From assembly GCF_020783335.1 (NCBI RefSeq), contig NZ_CP086068.1, positions 4,216,001 to 4,280,000 on the forward strand: DNA of 64,000 bases. Direction: 5' to 3'. The DNA comes from Mucilaginibacter daejeonensis (GTDB taxonomy: Bacteria; Bacteroidota; Bacteroidia; Sphingobacteriales; Sphingobacteriaceae). Made by a program: the position numbers and the translations under genes. Of this stretch, positions 35,401 through 42,991 are shown one piece after another. Below the pieces are notes generated by a model. That model was not told the origin of the DNA. It ran no database searches and saw nothing but the letters and a program-made list of their open reading frames with translations. Position 1 is the stretch's first letter. Each line of letters starts with the position of its first letter.

Positions 35401-35862
35401 CCTGAGAACGTGAACATGTTGCTTAAGCAACGTTTCCGCTGGAGTTACGGGGTGATGCAGAGTTTTTGGAAGAACCGTGATGCCTTATTTAACCGCAAGT
35501 ACAGTTACTTTGGTATGGTGGGCATGCCTAACATATTGATCTTCCAGATCATACTGCCATTGTTCTCGCCATTGGCAGATCTGATGATGATCGGTGGCTT
35601 GTTCAGTGATCATCCGGAAAAGATATTCGCCTTTTATCTCGCCTTCATCGTGATCGACCTGATCGTATCTATGATCGCCTTTAAGATGGAGAAGGAAAGC
35701 TATCGCAAGCTGCTGTACATTATCCCACAACGCTTTGTGTGGAGGCAGCTGATGTACTATATCCTGTTCAAATCATTACGCCGTGCCCTTAAAGGCCAGC
35801 ACAGCGGTTGGGGGATATTGAAACGTACAGGTAATGTAAAGGCCGACGAGCAAGCCAATTGA
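32494..35862 (+). CDS. Trifunctional polysaccharide synthase-like protein: GH18-like, NodB deacetylase, GT2 (PgaB-PgaC-like fusion)
   Basis: A 1122-residue protein. One membrane helix covers residues 24-44. Residues about 105-420 are GH18-like, residues about 485-680 are a NodB polysaccharide deacetylase (D495/D496 in TFDDGPD, metal ligands H546 and H550), a helix pair surrounds about 710-735, and residues about 766-1010 are processive GT2 (DXD-like D851/D853, EDCD 942-945, QRFRW 979-983), followed by membrane helices. PgaB carries NodB with a GH18-like domain and PgaC is the GT2, so this resembles both in one chain, with poly-N-acetylglucosamine as the likely product. In the GH18 part the usual DxxDxDxE reads KGIDLGFD (residues 212-219), so the catalytic Glu is absent. 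Confidence 0.9.
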   Translation: MPNNKQIFQADSPTRWNRFKWLSRGILFVLICGVVGAAITVTSKQYPDLPNLIPTQKKLTTAQLNKLKRSTEYRDFKVDKARLEELRNALRRHQLKHPNNKDRINAGFYLAWEPQAYYSLAEHISKLDLIVTEGFAITPGQDTLTVRLDTGLTNINRRYRKPVIVRLSNYINYTNTTGGFDTKDVDRIVGDKKLRTSFINNIVDQLNKHKLKGIDLGFDNIKKRNGPAFKAFEKELYATLHEQGFWVTQGVWPGDDEYDLKFLQTVNDYLFVMAIDQHNETSNAGDVSHQHWVEEILDDVCEQVPSNKVILTIVGGGYDWPQNNIGQPMGYTTAISTAKENNSKIQFDPGSGNSSFTYKGTDSVQHTVYFADAATNFNVMRMADDWATGGIALWRLGFEDPRLWTFIQKNLSADTLRKTGIDKKNFAAVGLNDRIDYVGDGEVLDLVSVPQTGQIAVSFDDKNFLITGQDYQKLPTKYVIRRYGYAPKKVVLTFDDGPDPNYTPRILDILKKEKVPGSFFVVGAMVEKNMPLLRRIYDEGYEIGNHTFFHPDISQISLQRVSLELNSTRKLIESVTGHSTILFRAPFNADAEPQTLAEIIPVAKSKEENYINIGEFIDPHDWEPGVTADSIVARTIAQANNGSMLLLHDAGGDTREETIKALPRIIHYFKTHGYQFTTIADVLHKKKDELMPPVKDDADSGVTGTLYDMFNIGLFYGNWILLYLFLSAIFLAVGRIILIGILALRQYAGNKKDTTRKIDVDQLPPVSIIVPAYNEEITATKTIESLLQLEYPKLEILFIDDGSKDRTYEVVSAAYQDHTLVKVHTKPNGGKASALNYGIGKAQYDHVVCIDADTLLKNDAILHLMSYFTDAEIGAVAGTVKVGNETNIITRWQSIEYITAQNMDRRAFDLLNSITVVPGAIGAFSKEAINKAGGFTTDTLAEDCDLTMRILKQGYIVRNAGEAIAYTEAPENVNMLLKQRFRWSYGVMQSFWKNRDALFNRKYSYFGMVGMPNILIFQIILPLFSPLADLMMIGGLFSDHPEKIFAFYLAFIVIDLIVSMIAFKMEKESYRKLLYIIPQRFVWRQLMYYILFKSLRRALKGQHSGWGILKRTGNVKADEQAN

Positions 35863-35884
35863 TCAGAGAGAGATCAGTTAGACC

Positions 35885-35928
35885 ATAAACAAGAAGCCCC
35901 TGCCGATCGGCAGGGGCTTCTTGTTTAT
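35885..35928. terminator. Perfect 44-base palindromic terminator between convergent genes
   Basis: Two perfect 22-base arms with no unpaired loop beyond the central GATC (the core is CCGATCGG). It serves the fusion-synthase gene on the plus strand and ispF on the minus strand, ending only 3 bases before the ispF stop codon. Confidence 0.93.
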
Positions 35929-35931
35929 CTA

Positions 35932-36411
35932 TCATTTCTCGATCAAACAGACGGCGTAGGCTACTACACCTTCGCCGCGGCCAATAAAGCCCATTTGTTC
36001 GTTAGTGGTAGCTTTGATCGATATATCTTCTTCGCTGATGCCTGCCGCGCGGGCAATGTGAGCTTTCATCTCAGGGATGTGCGGGTTGATCTTGGGCGCC
36101 TCGAGGCAGATCATGGCGTCGATATTACCGATGGTCCAGTCCTTTTCATCAAGTAGCTCCACCACATGCTCCAACAGGATCAAGCTACTGATGCCGCGCC
36201 AGCGCTCGTCCTTATTGCTGAAATGATAACCGATATCGCGCAGGTTGGCAGCACCTAACAACGCATCACATATGGCATGAACGATCACATCGGCATCTGA
36301 GTGGCCAAAGGCGCCCGAATGATGTGGCAGCGTAACACCTCCCATTACGAATGGATGCCCTTCTTTCATTTGGTGCACATCAAAACCAAAACCAATGCGT
36401 GTTTTACTCAT
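35932..36411 (-). CDS. ispF: 2-C-methyl-D-erythritol 2,4-cyclodiphosphate synthase
   Basis: A 159-residue enzyme, the usual length, acting in the non-mevalonate isoprenoid pathway. Zinc ligands are D8 and H10 in GFDVHQM and a His in FGHSDADVIVHA, and the C-terminal TTNEQMGFIGRGEGV is also diagnostic. It starts 12 bases after the porV stop, so porV and ispF are probably one operon, although their roles are unrelated. Confidence 0.97.
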   Translation of the reverse strand: MSKTRIGFGFDVHQMKEGHPFVMGGVTLPHHSGAFGHSDADVIVHAICDALLGAANLRDIGYHFSNKDERWRGISSLILLEHVVELLDEKDWTIGNIDAMICLEAPKINPHIPEMKAHIARAAGISEEDISIKATTNEQMGFIGRGEGVVAYAVCLIEK

Positions 36412-36423
36412 CGTACTAAAATA

Positions 36424-37599
36424 TTATTTGCTGCCAAAGTTAGCGATCACGGTAAAACGCAGCGTATTGGCCAATGCACTTTTTTGTTGTGTGGCCACCA
36501 GGTATGAAAGGTCGAACCTGAAGATGTCGTACTTGTAGCCTGCACCTAAGGTACCGTACTGGCGGTTACCCTTATTCGGATTCTCATAATAATACCCTGC
36601 CCTCAAGAACAACTGCTTATCATAACCATACTCTACGCCGCCGGCATAACTGATCTCGTGCAGTTCCTCGCGGAAGCCACCTGGCGCATCGCCAAAGGAA
36701 CCGAACACGCCTGACGGGATAGAACGGTCGTCGTCATACCCTCTAATGATATTGCCGCTGCTGTTACGGATGGGCGGCGTAGGAACCAGCAGTTTATTTA
36801 GGTCGAACGCTACAGTAAAGGTGTTCACCTGATCAAGTGTCCAGGTATCGGCCACACCAAGGCGCAGGTTGGCCGGTAAAAAATACCGCTTGCCCGACAT
36901 CGTGTAACCTATCTTGGTACCAATGTTCGACATGTTAAGGCCGAAGGCCAGCAAGGCTTCTTTGCCAAATTGACGGGTATATTTTTGATAGTAGCCAGAT
37001 ACATCGGTAGCTACTGCGTTGCCTGAGTTCACTTGCTGCCCGTTCAACGAGCCGCCGCTGGCTATACCCGAATGGATGTAACGCAGGGTAAGCCCGAGCG
37101 AGAAGTTTTGCCCGAACTTGCGCGCGAACGAGCCATCTATCGAAAATTCATTGGGTGTGTAAGTGCCTTGTGAATTCTGGTTCGCATCTACCAGCTGCAC
37201 GCTCCCGAGGTTAAAATAACGTAACGAGGCACCTATGGTATTGCGCTGATCCAGCCGGTGAGCGTAGCTTAGATAAGCGAGGTTGATCCCCCCCACCAAA
37301 TTACGCAACCATGGGCTGTAAGACAGGGAGGCCTGATCCTGGCCAGGTTCGTCAATGAAGGTCAGTTTGGATGGGTTCCAGTAATTGGCGTTCACGTCGG
37401 GGCTTAACGCCACGCCTGCATCACCCATTGCCCCTGAGCGTGAGTCGGGCGCTATGGTGAGGAATGGCACAGCGGTAGGAAGCCCGCCTGAGCTACCATT
37501 GGTAGTAGTGCCCGAATTGCCTATGGTACCCTGCGCCAACAGCATGCCGGGCAGTAAGCAGCAAGCAGTAATAAAAGCGGAAAGCTTACCAAATATCAT
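36424..37599 (-). CDS. porV: Type IX secretion outer membrane channel protein PorV
   Basis: A 391-residue outer membrane beta-barrel with a signal peptide (about 1-22, ending LLAQ). The start of the mature part, TAVPFLTIAPDSRSGAMGDAGVALSPDVNANYWNPSKL, is typical of PorV/LptO. The remainder alternates short strands and ends with an aromatic residue near the C-terminus (NFGSK). PorV is the shuttle that helps move substrates to the attachment complex and docks with PorU in Porphyromonas. Divergent from the gldJ-like gene, 222 bases apart. No porU lies next to it here. Confidence 0.93.
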   Translation of the reverse strand: MIFGKLSAFITACCLLPGMLLAQGTIGNSGTTTNGSSGGLPTAVPFLTIAPDSRSGAMGDAGVALSPDVNANYWNPSKLTFIDEPGQDQASLSYSPWLRNLVGGINLAYLSYAHRLDQRNTIGASLRYFNLGSVQLVDANQNSQGTYTPNEFSIDGSFARKFGQNFSLGLTLRYIHSGIASGGSLNGQQVNSGNAVATDVSGYYQKYTRQFGKEALLAFGLNMSNIGTKIGYTMSGKRYFLPANLRLGVADTWTLDQVNTFTVAFDLNKLLVPTPPIRNSSGNIIRGYDDDRSIPSGVFGSFGDAPGGFREELHEISYAGGVEYGYDKQLFLRAGYYYENPNKGNRQYGTLGAGYKYDIFRFDLSYLVATQQKSALANTLRFTVIANFGSK

Positions 37600-37821
37600 T
37601 GCCGCAAATTAGGTGTATTTTTTCAAATTGATGATACCGCTTGTATGCCGAACTCATAAATAATCATAAATTGGCTGCGCTGATCTTTTATTGATCTTAA
37701 CGTAACCAAATAGCCTCACTGCCGTATAACGGCTTACTTTACGATCACTATTATCAACTTGAATTACAGTTACGTTCAAATAAATTATTGTATTTTTACT
37801 ATCTAATTTTTTTAAAACAAC

Positions 37822-39435
37822 ATGATCAAGCGTTTTACCAGAACTGCTTTACTTTTGGGATGTGTGGGGACGATATTAGGCAGTTGCAGTAAGCCAATGC
37901 GCTCGCAAAAAACGGGCGTGGTATACAACAATAAGTATAACGGTGGCTACACGCGCTTTAAAAAGACCCACCCGGCACCTGGCCCTGGCCTGATCGCCAT
38001 TGAGGGTGGTACCTTCGTACTGGGCGGCAGCGCCGATCAGGACGTGATGTACGAGAACAACAACAATCGCCGTCGTGTTACCATCGCTTCGTTCTACATG
38101 GATGAAACGGAGGTATCTAACCAGGACTGGCTTGATTACCTCCACTATCTGGCGATCACCTTCCCGAACGATCGTGAGGCCTATTACAATGCCACTCCGG
38201 ACACACTGGTATGGCGCAGGCCCCTGTCTTATAACGAACCTTACGTTGACAGCTACTTAAGGCACCCTGCCTTCCAGGATTATCCGGTGGTAGGTGTTAC
38301 TTGGGAACAGGCGCAAGACTACTGTGCATTCCGTACCAACCAGATCAACGAAAATATTTTACGCGAGACCGGCCGTTTGGCCAGCTGGAAAGAAGTTGCC
38401 GCCAGTGGCAAAGGCACCGACCAGCCTTTTGATACCGACATGTTGCTGAATAACCAGTATGGTGGTAAGGCTGGCAAGAACGCGATCAAAGACCTTAACC
38501 CCAACGCCAAAGCCGGTGCCAATGGCAAAGCTACCAGATCAGTACGTATGGAGGATGGCATCTTGAAACCATCGTACCGCCTGCCAACTGAGGCTGAGTG
38601 GGAATATGCTGCCTTAGGTTTGGCCGGCAATACCCAGTTCGAGAACATTGAGGATGGTAAGATCTATCCTTGGAACGGCATGGGTGTGCGTTCGCCTAAA
38701 AGACGTACCCGCGGTTTGATCCTGGCCAACTTTAAACGTGGCGAAGGTGACAACATGGGTGTGGGTGGTTCATTGAACGATAAGGCCGACATTACCGCTC
38801 CGGTGCGCTCGTACGAACCGAACGACTTTGGCCTGTACAACATGGCCGGTAACGTTAATGAGTGGACACAGGACACTTACCGCCAGTTGACCTTTGAGGA
38901 CGTAGAGGATTTCAACCCTTTCCGTGGTAACGAGTATACTAACAAGCGTTTATCTGACCCTGAAAAAGGCATATTAGCAAAAGACAAATTTGGCCGCCCG
39001 ATCAAGGATGCTGCTAAATCGAATAAGAAAATGAGTTGGGCAGAGTTCACTGCTCAGCAGCAGGGTGCAAAAGCTCCGGCTACTACAGTGGCTCCTACCG
39101 TAAATGGCGTACCGGCTGCAGCACCGGCAGGTGCAACACTGGCAGGTAAGCCGTTCAAAGCGGATCAGCGCGGTTTTGCCGACTCGACCGATAACACTCT
39201 ATACGGTGTGACCACCTTAGTGAATGACCATTCGAAGGTGTACAAAGGTGGCTCATGGAACGACCGTGCCATGTGGCTTAACCCTGCTACCCGCCGTTAT
39301 ATGGATCAAGGTGATGCCAGTGCCGAGATAGGCTTCCGATGTGCCATGAGCATGATCGGTCCGGCGGAGATCAATCCGGGTAATCGCTCACACTTCAGCG
39401 TGAAGAAACCACAGGCCTATAAGCCTAAGAAATAA
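37822..39435 (+). CDS. gldJ: GldJ-like lipoprotein (FGE/SUMF1 domain), gliding motility/type IX secretion
   Basis: A 537-residue lipoprotein (ILGSC, Cys22). The whole body is a formylglycine-generating-enzyme-like fold: IAIEGGTFVLGG, SFYMDETEVSNQDWLDYL, YPVVGVTWEQAQDYCAFRT, YRLPTEAEWEYAA, GNVNEWTQDTY and a late KGGSWNDRAMWL. Sequence and order match GldJ of Flavobacterium johnsoniae more than GldK, including the PDTLVW segment that follows the N-terminal SUMF region. GldJ stabilises the motor complex, where it acts as a structural lipoprotein and not as an enzyme. A terminator follows at 39455. GldK/PorK is the main alternative. Confidence 0.82.
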   Translation: MIKRFTRTALLLGCVGTILGSCSKPMRSQKTGVVYNNKYNGGYTRFKKTHPAPGPGLIAIEGGTFVLGGSADQDVMYENNNNRRRVTIASFYMDETEVSNQDWLDYLHYLAITFPNDREAYYNATPDTLVWRRPLSYNEPYVDSYLRHPAFQDYPVVGVTWEQAQDYCAFRTNQINENILRETGRLASWKEVAASGKGTDQPFDTDMLLNNQYGGKAGKNAIKDLNPNAKAGANGKATRSVRMEDGILKPSYRLPTEAEWEYAALGLAGNTQFENIEDGKIYPWNGMGVRSPKRRTRGLILANFKRGEGDNMGVGGSLNDKADITAPVRSYEPNDFGLYNMAGNVNEWTQDTYRQLTFEDVEDFNPFRGNEYTNKRLSDPEKGILAKDKFGRPIKDAAKSNKKMSWAEFTAQQQGAKAPATTVAPTVNGVPAAAPAGATLAGKPFKADQRGFADSTDNTLYGVTTLVNDHSKVYKGGSWNDRAMWLNPATRRYMDQGDASAEIGFRCAMSMIGPAEINPGNRSHFSVKKPQAYKPKK

Positions 39436-39454
39436 ATTCACTCTGAGATCGTAT

Positions 39455-39484
39455 AAAGCCTGCTATTGAGATAGCAGGCTTTTT
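39455..39484 (+). terminator. Intrinsic terminator after gldJ
   Basis: Arms AAAGCCTGCTAT and ATAGCAGGCTTT, loop TGAG, followed by a T run. It ends the gldJ transcript about 20 bases after the stop. Confidence 0.92.
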
Positions 39485-39556
39485 CTATTTGAATACACCA
39501 AAAGCCCGTAACTGATGTTATATACTTAAGACAAACCGATTACCTCATCAGTTCAC

Positions 39557-39871
39557 ATGAATACAACATTAAATAAACTTTTAAAAATTTTGGCGTTGGG
39601 TATCGTACTCTATTTTTTATGCGATGCTATTTCGGCCATAGATACCTCACCTTCCCAACAACATATCCTCACATTTGAAAGAAAGACGGCGATAGATAAA
39701 AGCAATGACATTGAAGAAGTCAGATACATAGCCAAAAGTTATCTGGATGACCTATTGTTACAGCACGAAAATAAATCTGCAGCGGGGATCCTCAACATGA
39801 ACTTGCTGATCGTGTTAATGTGCATTCTTATTTACCTATCGTACAGCACAAAAAAAGCGGATACTGTATAG
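39557..39871 (+). CDS. Small hypothetical membrane protein
   Basis: 104 residues with hydrophobic helices at about 9-28 and 78-97 and a charged loop between them that contains TFERKTAIDKSNDIEEVRYIAKSYL. I do not recognise it. It has its own start 120 bases after the gldJ stop, beyond a terminator, so it is a separate unit. Its last bases overlap the CotH-gene terminator at 39851-39880. Codon use looks normal. Whether it is expressed cannot be told from sequence. Confidence 0.5.
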   Translation: MNTTLNKLLKILALGIVLYFLCDAISAIDTSPSQQHILTFERKTAIDKSNDIEEVRYIAKSYLDDLLLQHENKSAAGILNMNLLIVLMCILIYLSYSTKKADTV

Positions 39872-39880
39872 TACCCGCTT
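39851..39880 (-). terminator. Intrinsic terminator after the CotH-family gene
   Basis: On the minus strand a hairpin with the arms AAGCGGGTACT and AGTATCCGCTT (one mismatch), followed by a run of seven T. It overlaps the stop of the small plus-strand gene. Confidence 0.78.
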
Positions 39881-39905
39881 CCTTCGAACTTTTCAATGCT
39901 CACAA

Positions 39906-41501
39906 CTACCAAGACGCCATGTTGCTATTCATCCAGTTGATCCGTTTTGTTAAAAAGCTCTTTAAATATTCCACTTCTTTATCGTAACTGCCGGTCACTA
40001 CCGCGTTAGGGTATACGTAAGTGCCCAATATAGGCCAGCGAACAAAATTTCTTTTTTGGGAATACTTAAGGTATTCTGCATTTTCATCTATATCGGCCAG
40101 CAGTTGCTTCACCTCATTATCTTTTATTTGCGCCCACCTCTGTTTGACCTTAGCGGCAAATGCAGGATCTTTAGACAAACGCTCGAACCATTTACCGTAT
40201 TTAATATACCAAAAACTTGCCGGATCCTTTGTGGCCGCATAATCTACATTGCCGGCACTGGTATCAAAATCCCATATTGGCCCCATGCCTAACTTTCCGT
40301 TGCGATCTTTATAGTAAAATATGCTGCTAAAATCGCGCGCATCAGTGGTCTGGAAGATCTCTTCTACAAAATACCATTTTAAAAACGAGTCCACATTGAT
40401 GTACTTGGCATAACCATTAACAGAATCGTTGGCATTTGCTGCAAAAAGGGCATCTTCGGTGACCTGCATGTAACCGGTGATGTATTTAAGCTGTAGTGGA
40501 GTGATATCGTCGGGAGATTTTATGCTGAATGGCAGATCTTTTTTGGTTTTAAACCAGTGTACTTCGTCCATTTTTTGATCAAGCTCCAATAAGTAACCAC
40601 CTGTGATATCTTCGTCGGATGTATTGGTGGGTTTTAATTCTTTGATATTGACCCGCGCCTCGTTGACCTCAACCTGTGCTGTAAGCAAATAGTTACCTAC
40701 ATAATCGCCATTAAGGTATAATTCAACAAAGCGGCTGTCCGAAGTAAAATCAGCACCTAATCTGCGTCCCAGCGCCAAAGCCAAGCGGTTTCGCATCAAG
40801 GTTTTATCATTGTAATTGGCCAGAAGTACCCAATTTTTTGCCGATGGCATGCCAAGCATCGCCGCTTTATTATCGAATTTTAAGCGATATGGTTTTTTAG
40901 GATACATTACCCAAGTGGAATTACCCCTACCCTTAGCTTGCAATGGTATGGTGGTTATAGGCTGGTCAAACTCCATGTTAGGATCAACCGTTAACGTGCC
41001 CTTCACATAATCATCTTTAGATACGATCGGCCCTGATGTGGTTAACTTGAGGATCGGCAGACCTGTAAAGATCTTAACCATCACTTTGTAAGTTTTAGTG
41101 CTACCATCAGTGGCTAAGGTCACCAAATTGACCGGCTTACTATAATTGGTCACGGTTTTACCACTTACTACTAAGGTATCTTTATTTTTTACCGTAACAT
41201 TTGCTGTTTGAGTGGCGAACGTAAGCACCAATCTTTTAGAATCATCTACATTAGGCAATACGGCCACTATCTCATCTTTAGCATTGATAGAGCAGGTTAT
41301 GTCTTCGGTAGTTTTTCCTAAGTTATTTTTCAGTTCTATTTTAGCTGATATGATCGCTGCAGTAGAAACATTGGCAAGAGGTGGAGGAACAACGACCGTG
41401 CTGTCACCTTTTGCAGGCGTAGAGGTATCGTACTTACGGCAGCCCGGCACGATCGCAGCAACCACCAAAAAAAGTGATGAAAGAAGGTAATGTTTGATCA
41501 C
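39906..41501 (-). CDS. CotH-family lipoprotein
   Basis: About 531 residues from a GTG start at 41501; a TTG two codons earlier is the only other choice, since no ATG precedes the signal peptide. It is a lipoprotein (LVVAAIVPGC). The body is CotH-like: AKGRGNSTWVMYPKKPYRLKF, LANYNDKTLMRNRLAL, FVELYLNGDYVGNYLL, then DFDTSAGN. Spore-coat CotH and relatives act as atypical protein kinases; bacterial outer-membrane members are often attached to cellulose or hemicellulose use. A role cannot be inferred from the neighbours. Confidence 0.85.
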   Translation of the reverse strand: MIKHYLLSSLFLVVAAIVPGCRKYDTSTPAKGDSTVVVPPPLANVSTAAIISAKIELKNNLGKTTEDITCSINAKDEIVAVLPNVDDSKRLVLTFATQTANVTVKNKDTLVVSGKTVTNYSKPVNLVTLATDGSTKTYKVMVKIFTGLPILKLTTSGPIVSKDDYVKGTLTVDPNMEFDQPITTIPLQAKGRGNSTWVMYPKKPYRLKFDNKAAMLGMPSAKNWVLLANYNDKTLMRNRLALALGRRLGADFTSDSRFVELYLNGDYVGNYLLTAQVEVNEARVNIKELKPTNTSDEDITGGYLLELDQKMDEVHWFKTKKDLPFSIKSPDDITPLQLKYITGYMQVTEDALFAANANDSVNGYAKYINVDSFLKWYFVEEIFQTTDARDFSSIFYYKDRNGKLGMGPIWDFDTSAGNVDYAATKDPASFWYIKYGKWFERLSKDPAFAAKVKQRWAQIKDNEVKQLLADIDENAEYLKYSQKRNFVRWPILGTYVYPNAVVTGSYDKEVEYLKSFLTKRINWMNSNMASW

Positions 41502-41520
41502 ACGCAAGCTATTAGTAGAA

Positions 41521-41552
41521 CAAATATAGCTAATTATTAATGTGTTAGTAAA
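41521..41552 (-). promoter_or_regulatory. Bacteroidota-type promoter of the CotH-family gene
   Basis: On the minus strand the -7 box TATATTTG (41528-41521) is an exact match to TAnnTTTG, and TTTA (41552-41549) is one mismatch from TTTG with a 20-base spacer. The start codon GTG is about 16-20 bases downstream, supporting that choice of start. Confidence 0.5.
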
Positions 41553-41574
41553 TTTTGCGCAACTACAAGGCCAC

Positions 41575-42243
41575 TTATCTCATTAAAGCGTACTGTACCA
41601 TGTTGGCTCCCATTTTAAGAGCCTTTAGCCTCCTTTCAGGACTATCGCCTGCATAAGTACCTGCATCTTCCCACCCGTTACCTAGATCGCATTCTACGTC
41701 GTAAAAACACACCAGGCGGCCTTTGTATATCAAACCGAATCCTTGAGGCCGTTTATTATCATGCTCGTGTATCTTAGGCAAGCCGTTGGCAAAATCAAAT
41801 TTCTGGTGATATATCGGATGGTTCAATGGCAGTTCCACCAGTTCCAGCTCTGGAAATACCTTTTTCATTTGCGGCCTGATAAACTTATCCATGCCATAAT
41901 TATCGCAAATGTGTAGGAAACCACCACCGATCAGATACTTGCGCAGGTTACGTGCCTCCAGATCAGAAAAGATCACATTGCCGTGCCCGGTCATGAATAT
42001 GAATGGATAATTGAAGATCTGGCTGCTACCTACCTCAACGGTCTCGTCGTCGGGCTTAAAATTGGTCTTGAGCTGTTGATTGCAAAATTTGACCAGGTTG
42101 GGTAAGGCTGTGCGGTCGCCATACCAGTCGCCACCACCGTTGTACTTGAGCCGGGCCAACGTATAGGTAGGCACAGGCCGGTAACTGCAAAACAGTACAG
42201 CGATCAGGCTAATATAAAGGGTCTTGTATCGCATGGTCATCAT
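41575..42243 (-). CDS. DUF4159 domain protein
   Basis: A 222-residue protein, probably starting at an internal ATG (42234, MRYKTLYISL) after which a signal peptide runs to about residue 25. The remainder has the DUF4159 pattern: LKYNGGGDWYGDRTALPNLVKFC, FIFMTGHGNVIFSD and ARNLRKYLIGGGFLHICDNYG, the last resembling a class I amidotransferase-like Rossmann layer. The family is widespread in Bacteroidota with no proven function. It is the last gene of a five-gene run with rsmE upstream (26-base gap). Confidence 0.8.
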   Translation of the reverse strand: MMTMRYKTLYISLIAVLFCSYRPVPTYTLARLKYNGGGDWYGDRTALPNLVKFCNQQLKTNFKPDDETVEVGSSQIFNYPFIFMTGHGNVIFSDLEARNLRKYLIGGGFLHICDNYGMDKFIRPQMKKVFPELELVELPLNHPIYHQKFDFANGLPKIHEHDNKRPQGFGLIYKGRLVCFYDVECDLGNGWEDAGTYAGDSPERRLKALKMGANMVQYALMR

Positions 42244-42268
42244 CCGCTCCCGTAGCGCAAGTCGTGAA

Positions 42269-42979
42269 CTAACGGTTCAAAAAGTTCACTTCAAAGCAAG
42301 CCTCTAAGGCGGCGGTTTCGGTACGTAAGCGGCTCTCCCCTAAAGTTATGGGTTCGAAACCATTTTTCAAAGCATCAGCTATTTCCTTTTCGGTAAAATC
42401 ACCTTCAGGACCGATCAGGATCAGGCAACGACCCTTAGGTACCAACCTGGAAGCCAAACTCACCTTATCTTTGCCAGGTAAGCAGTGCGCAATGAACTTT
42501 TGCCCCTCGAAAGGCTGATCGATCAACTTGGTGAACGGCTGGACCGCATTAAGCTGCGGATGATAGGCCTTGAGTGATTGCTTTACGGCAGAGGTGATGA
42601 TCTTATCCAAACGTTCGGCCTTGGCCTCTTTACGCTCGGAACGCTGACATAGCAGCAATGAAATCTCGTCGATACCGATCTCAGTAGCCTTTTCCAGGAA
42701 CCACTCGATACGCTCGATATTCTTGGTAGGTGCCACCGCTATATGCAGGTAGTGGCCACGCTTGCAATATTCCTGTTTCGTATCAGTAATGACCAGTAAG
42801 GTCTTTTTGGGGTGCGAGTCAAGGATGCTGGCTGTGTATAGCCCTCCGCGGCCGTCCACAAGGGTAAGGCTATCGCCTTGTTGCAGTCGCAATACGCGGA
42901 TCGCATGCTTGCTTTCTTCTTCGGTAAGGGTGTAGTGGGTAGCGCCGGTAGCAATGTCGGGCGTATAGAAAATTTGCAT
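42269..42979 (-). CDS. rsmE: 16S rRNA (uracil-1498-N3)-methyltransferase
   Basis: A 236-residue SPOUT methyltransferase with the typical N-terminal PUA-like domain (HYTLTEEESKHAIRVLRLQQGD) and the knot-forming C-terminal motifs LILIGPEGDFTEKEI and ITLGESRLRTETAAL. It methylates U1498 of 16S rRNA. Length is normal. It sits 13 bases after the CNNM-type gene, in the dedA-ppa-CNNM-rsmE-DUF4159 run. Confidence 0.96.
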   Translation of the reverse strand: MQIFYTPDIATGATHYTLTEEESKHAIRVLRLQQGDSLTLVDGRGGLYTASILDSHPKKTLLVITDTKQEYCKRGHYLHIAVAPTKNIERIEWFLEKATEIGIDEISLLLCQRSERKEAKAERLDKIITSAVKQSLKAYHPQLNAVQPFTKLIDQPFEGQKFIAHCLPGKDKVSLASRLVPKGRCLILIGPEGDFTEKEIADALKNGFEPITLGESRLRTETAALEACFEVNFLNR

Positions 42980-42991
42980 AAGCGTTGCGGC

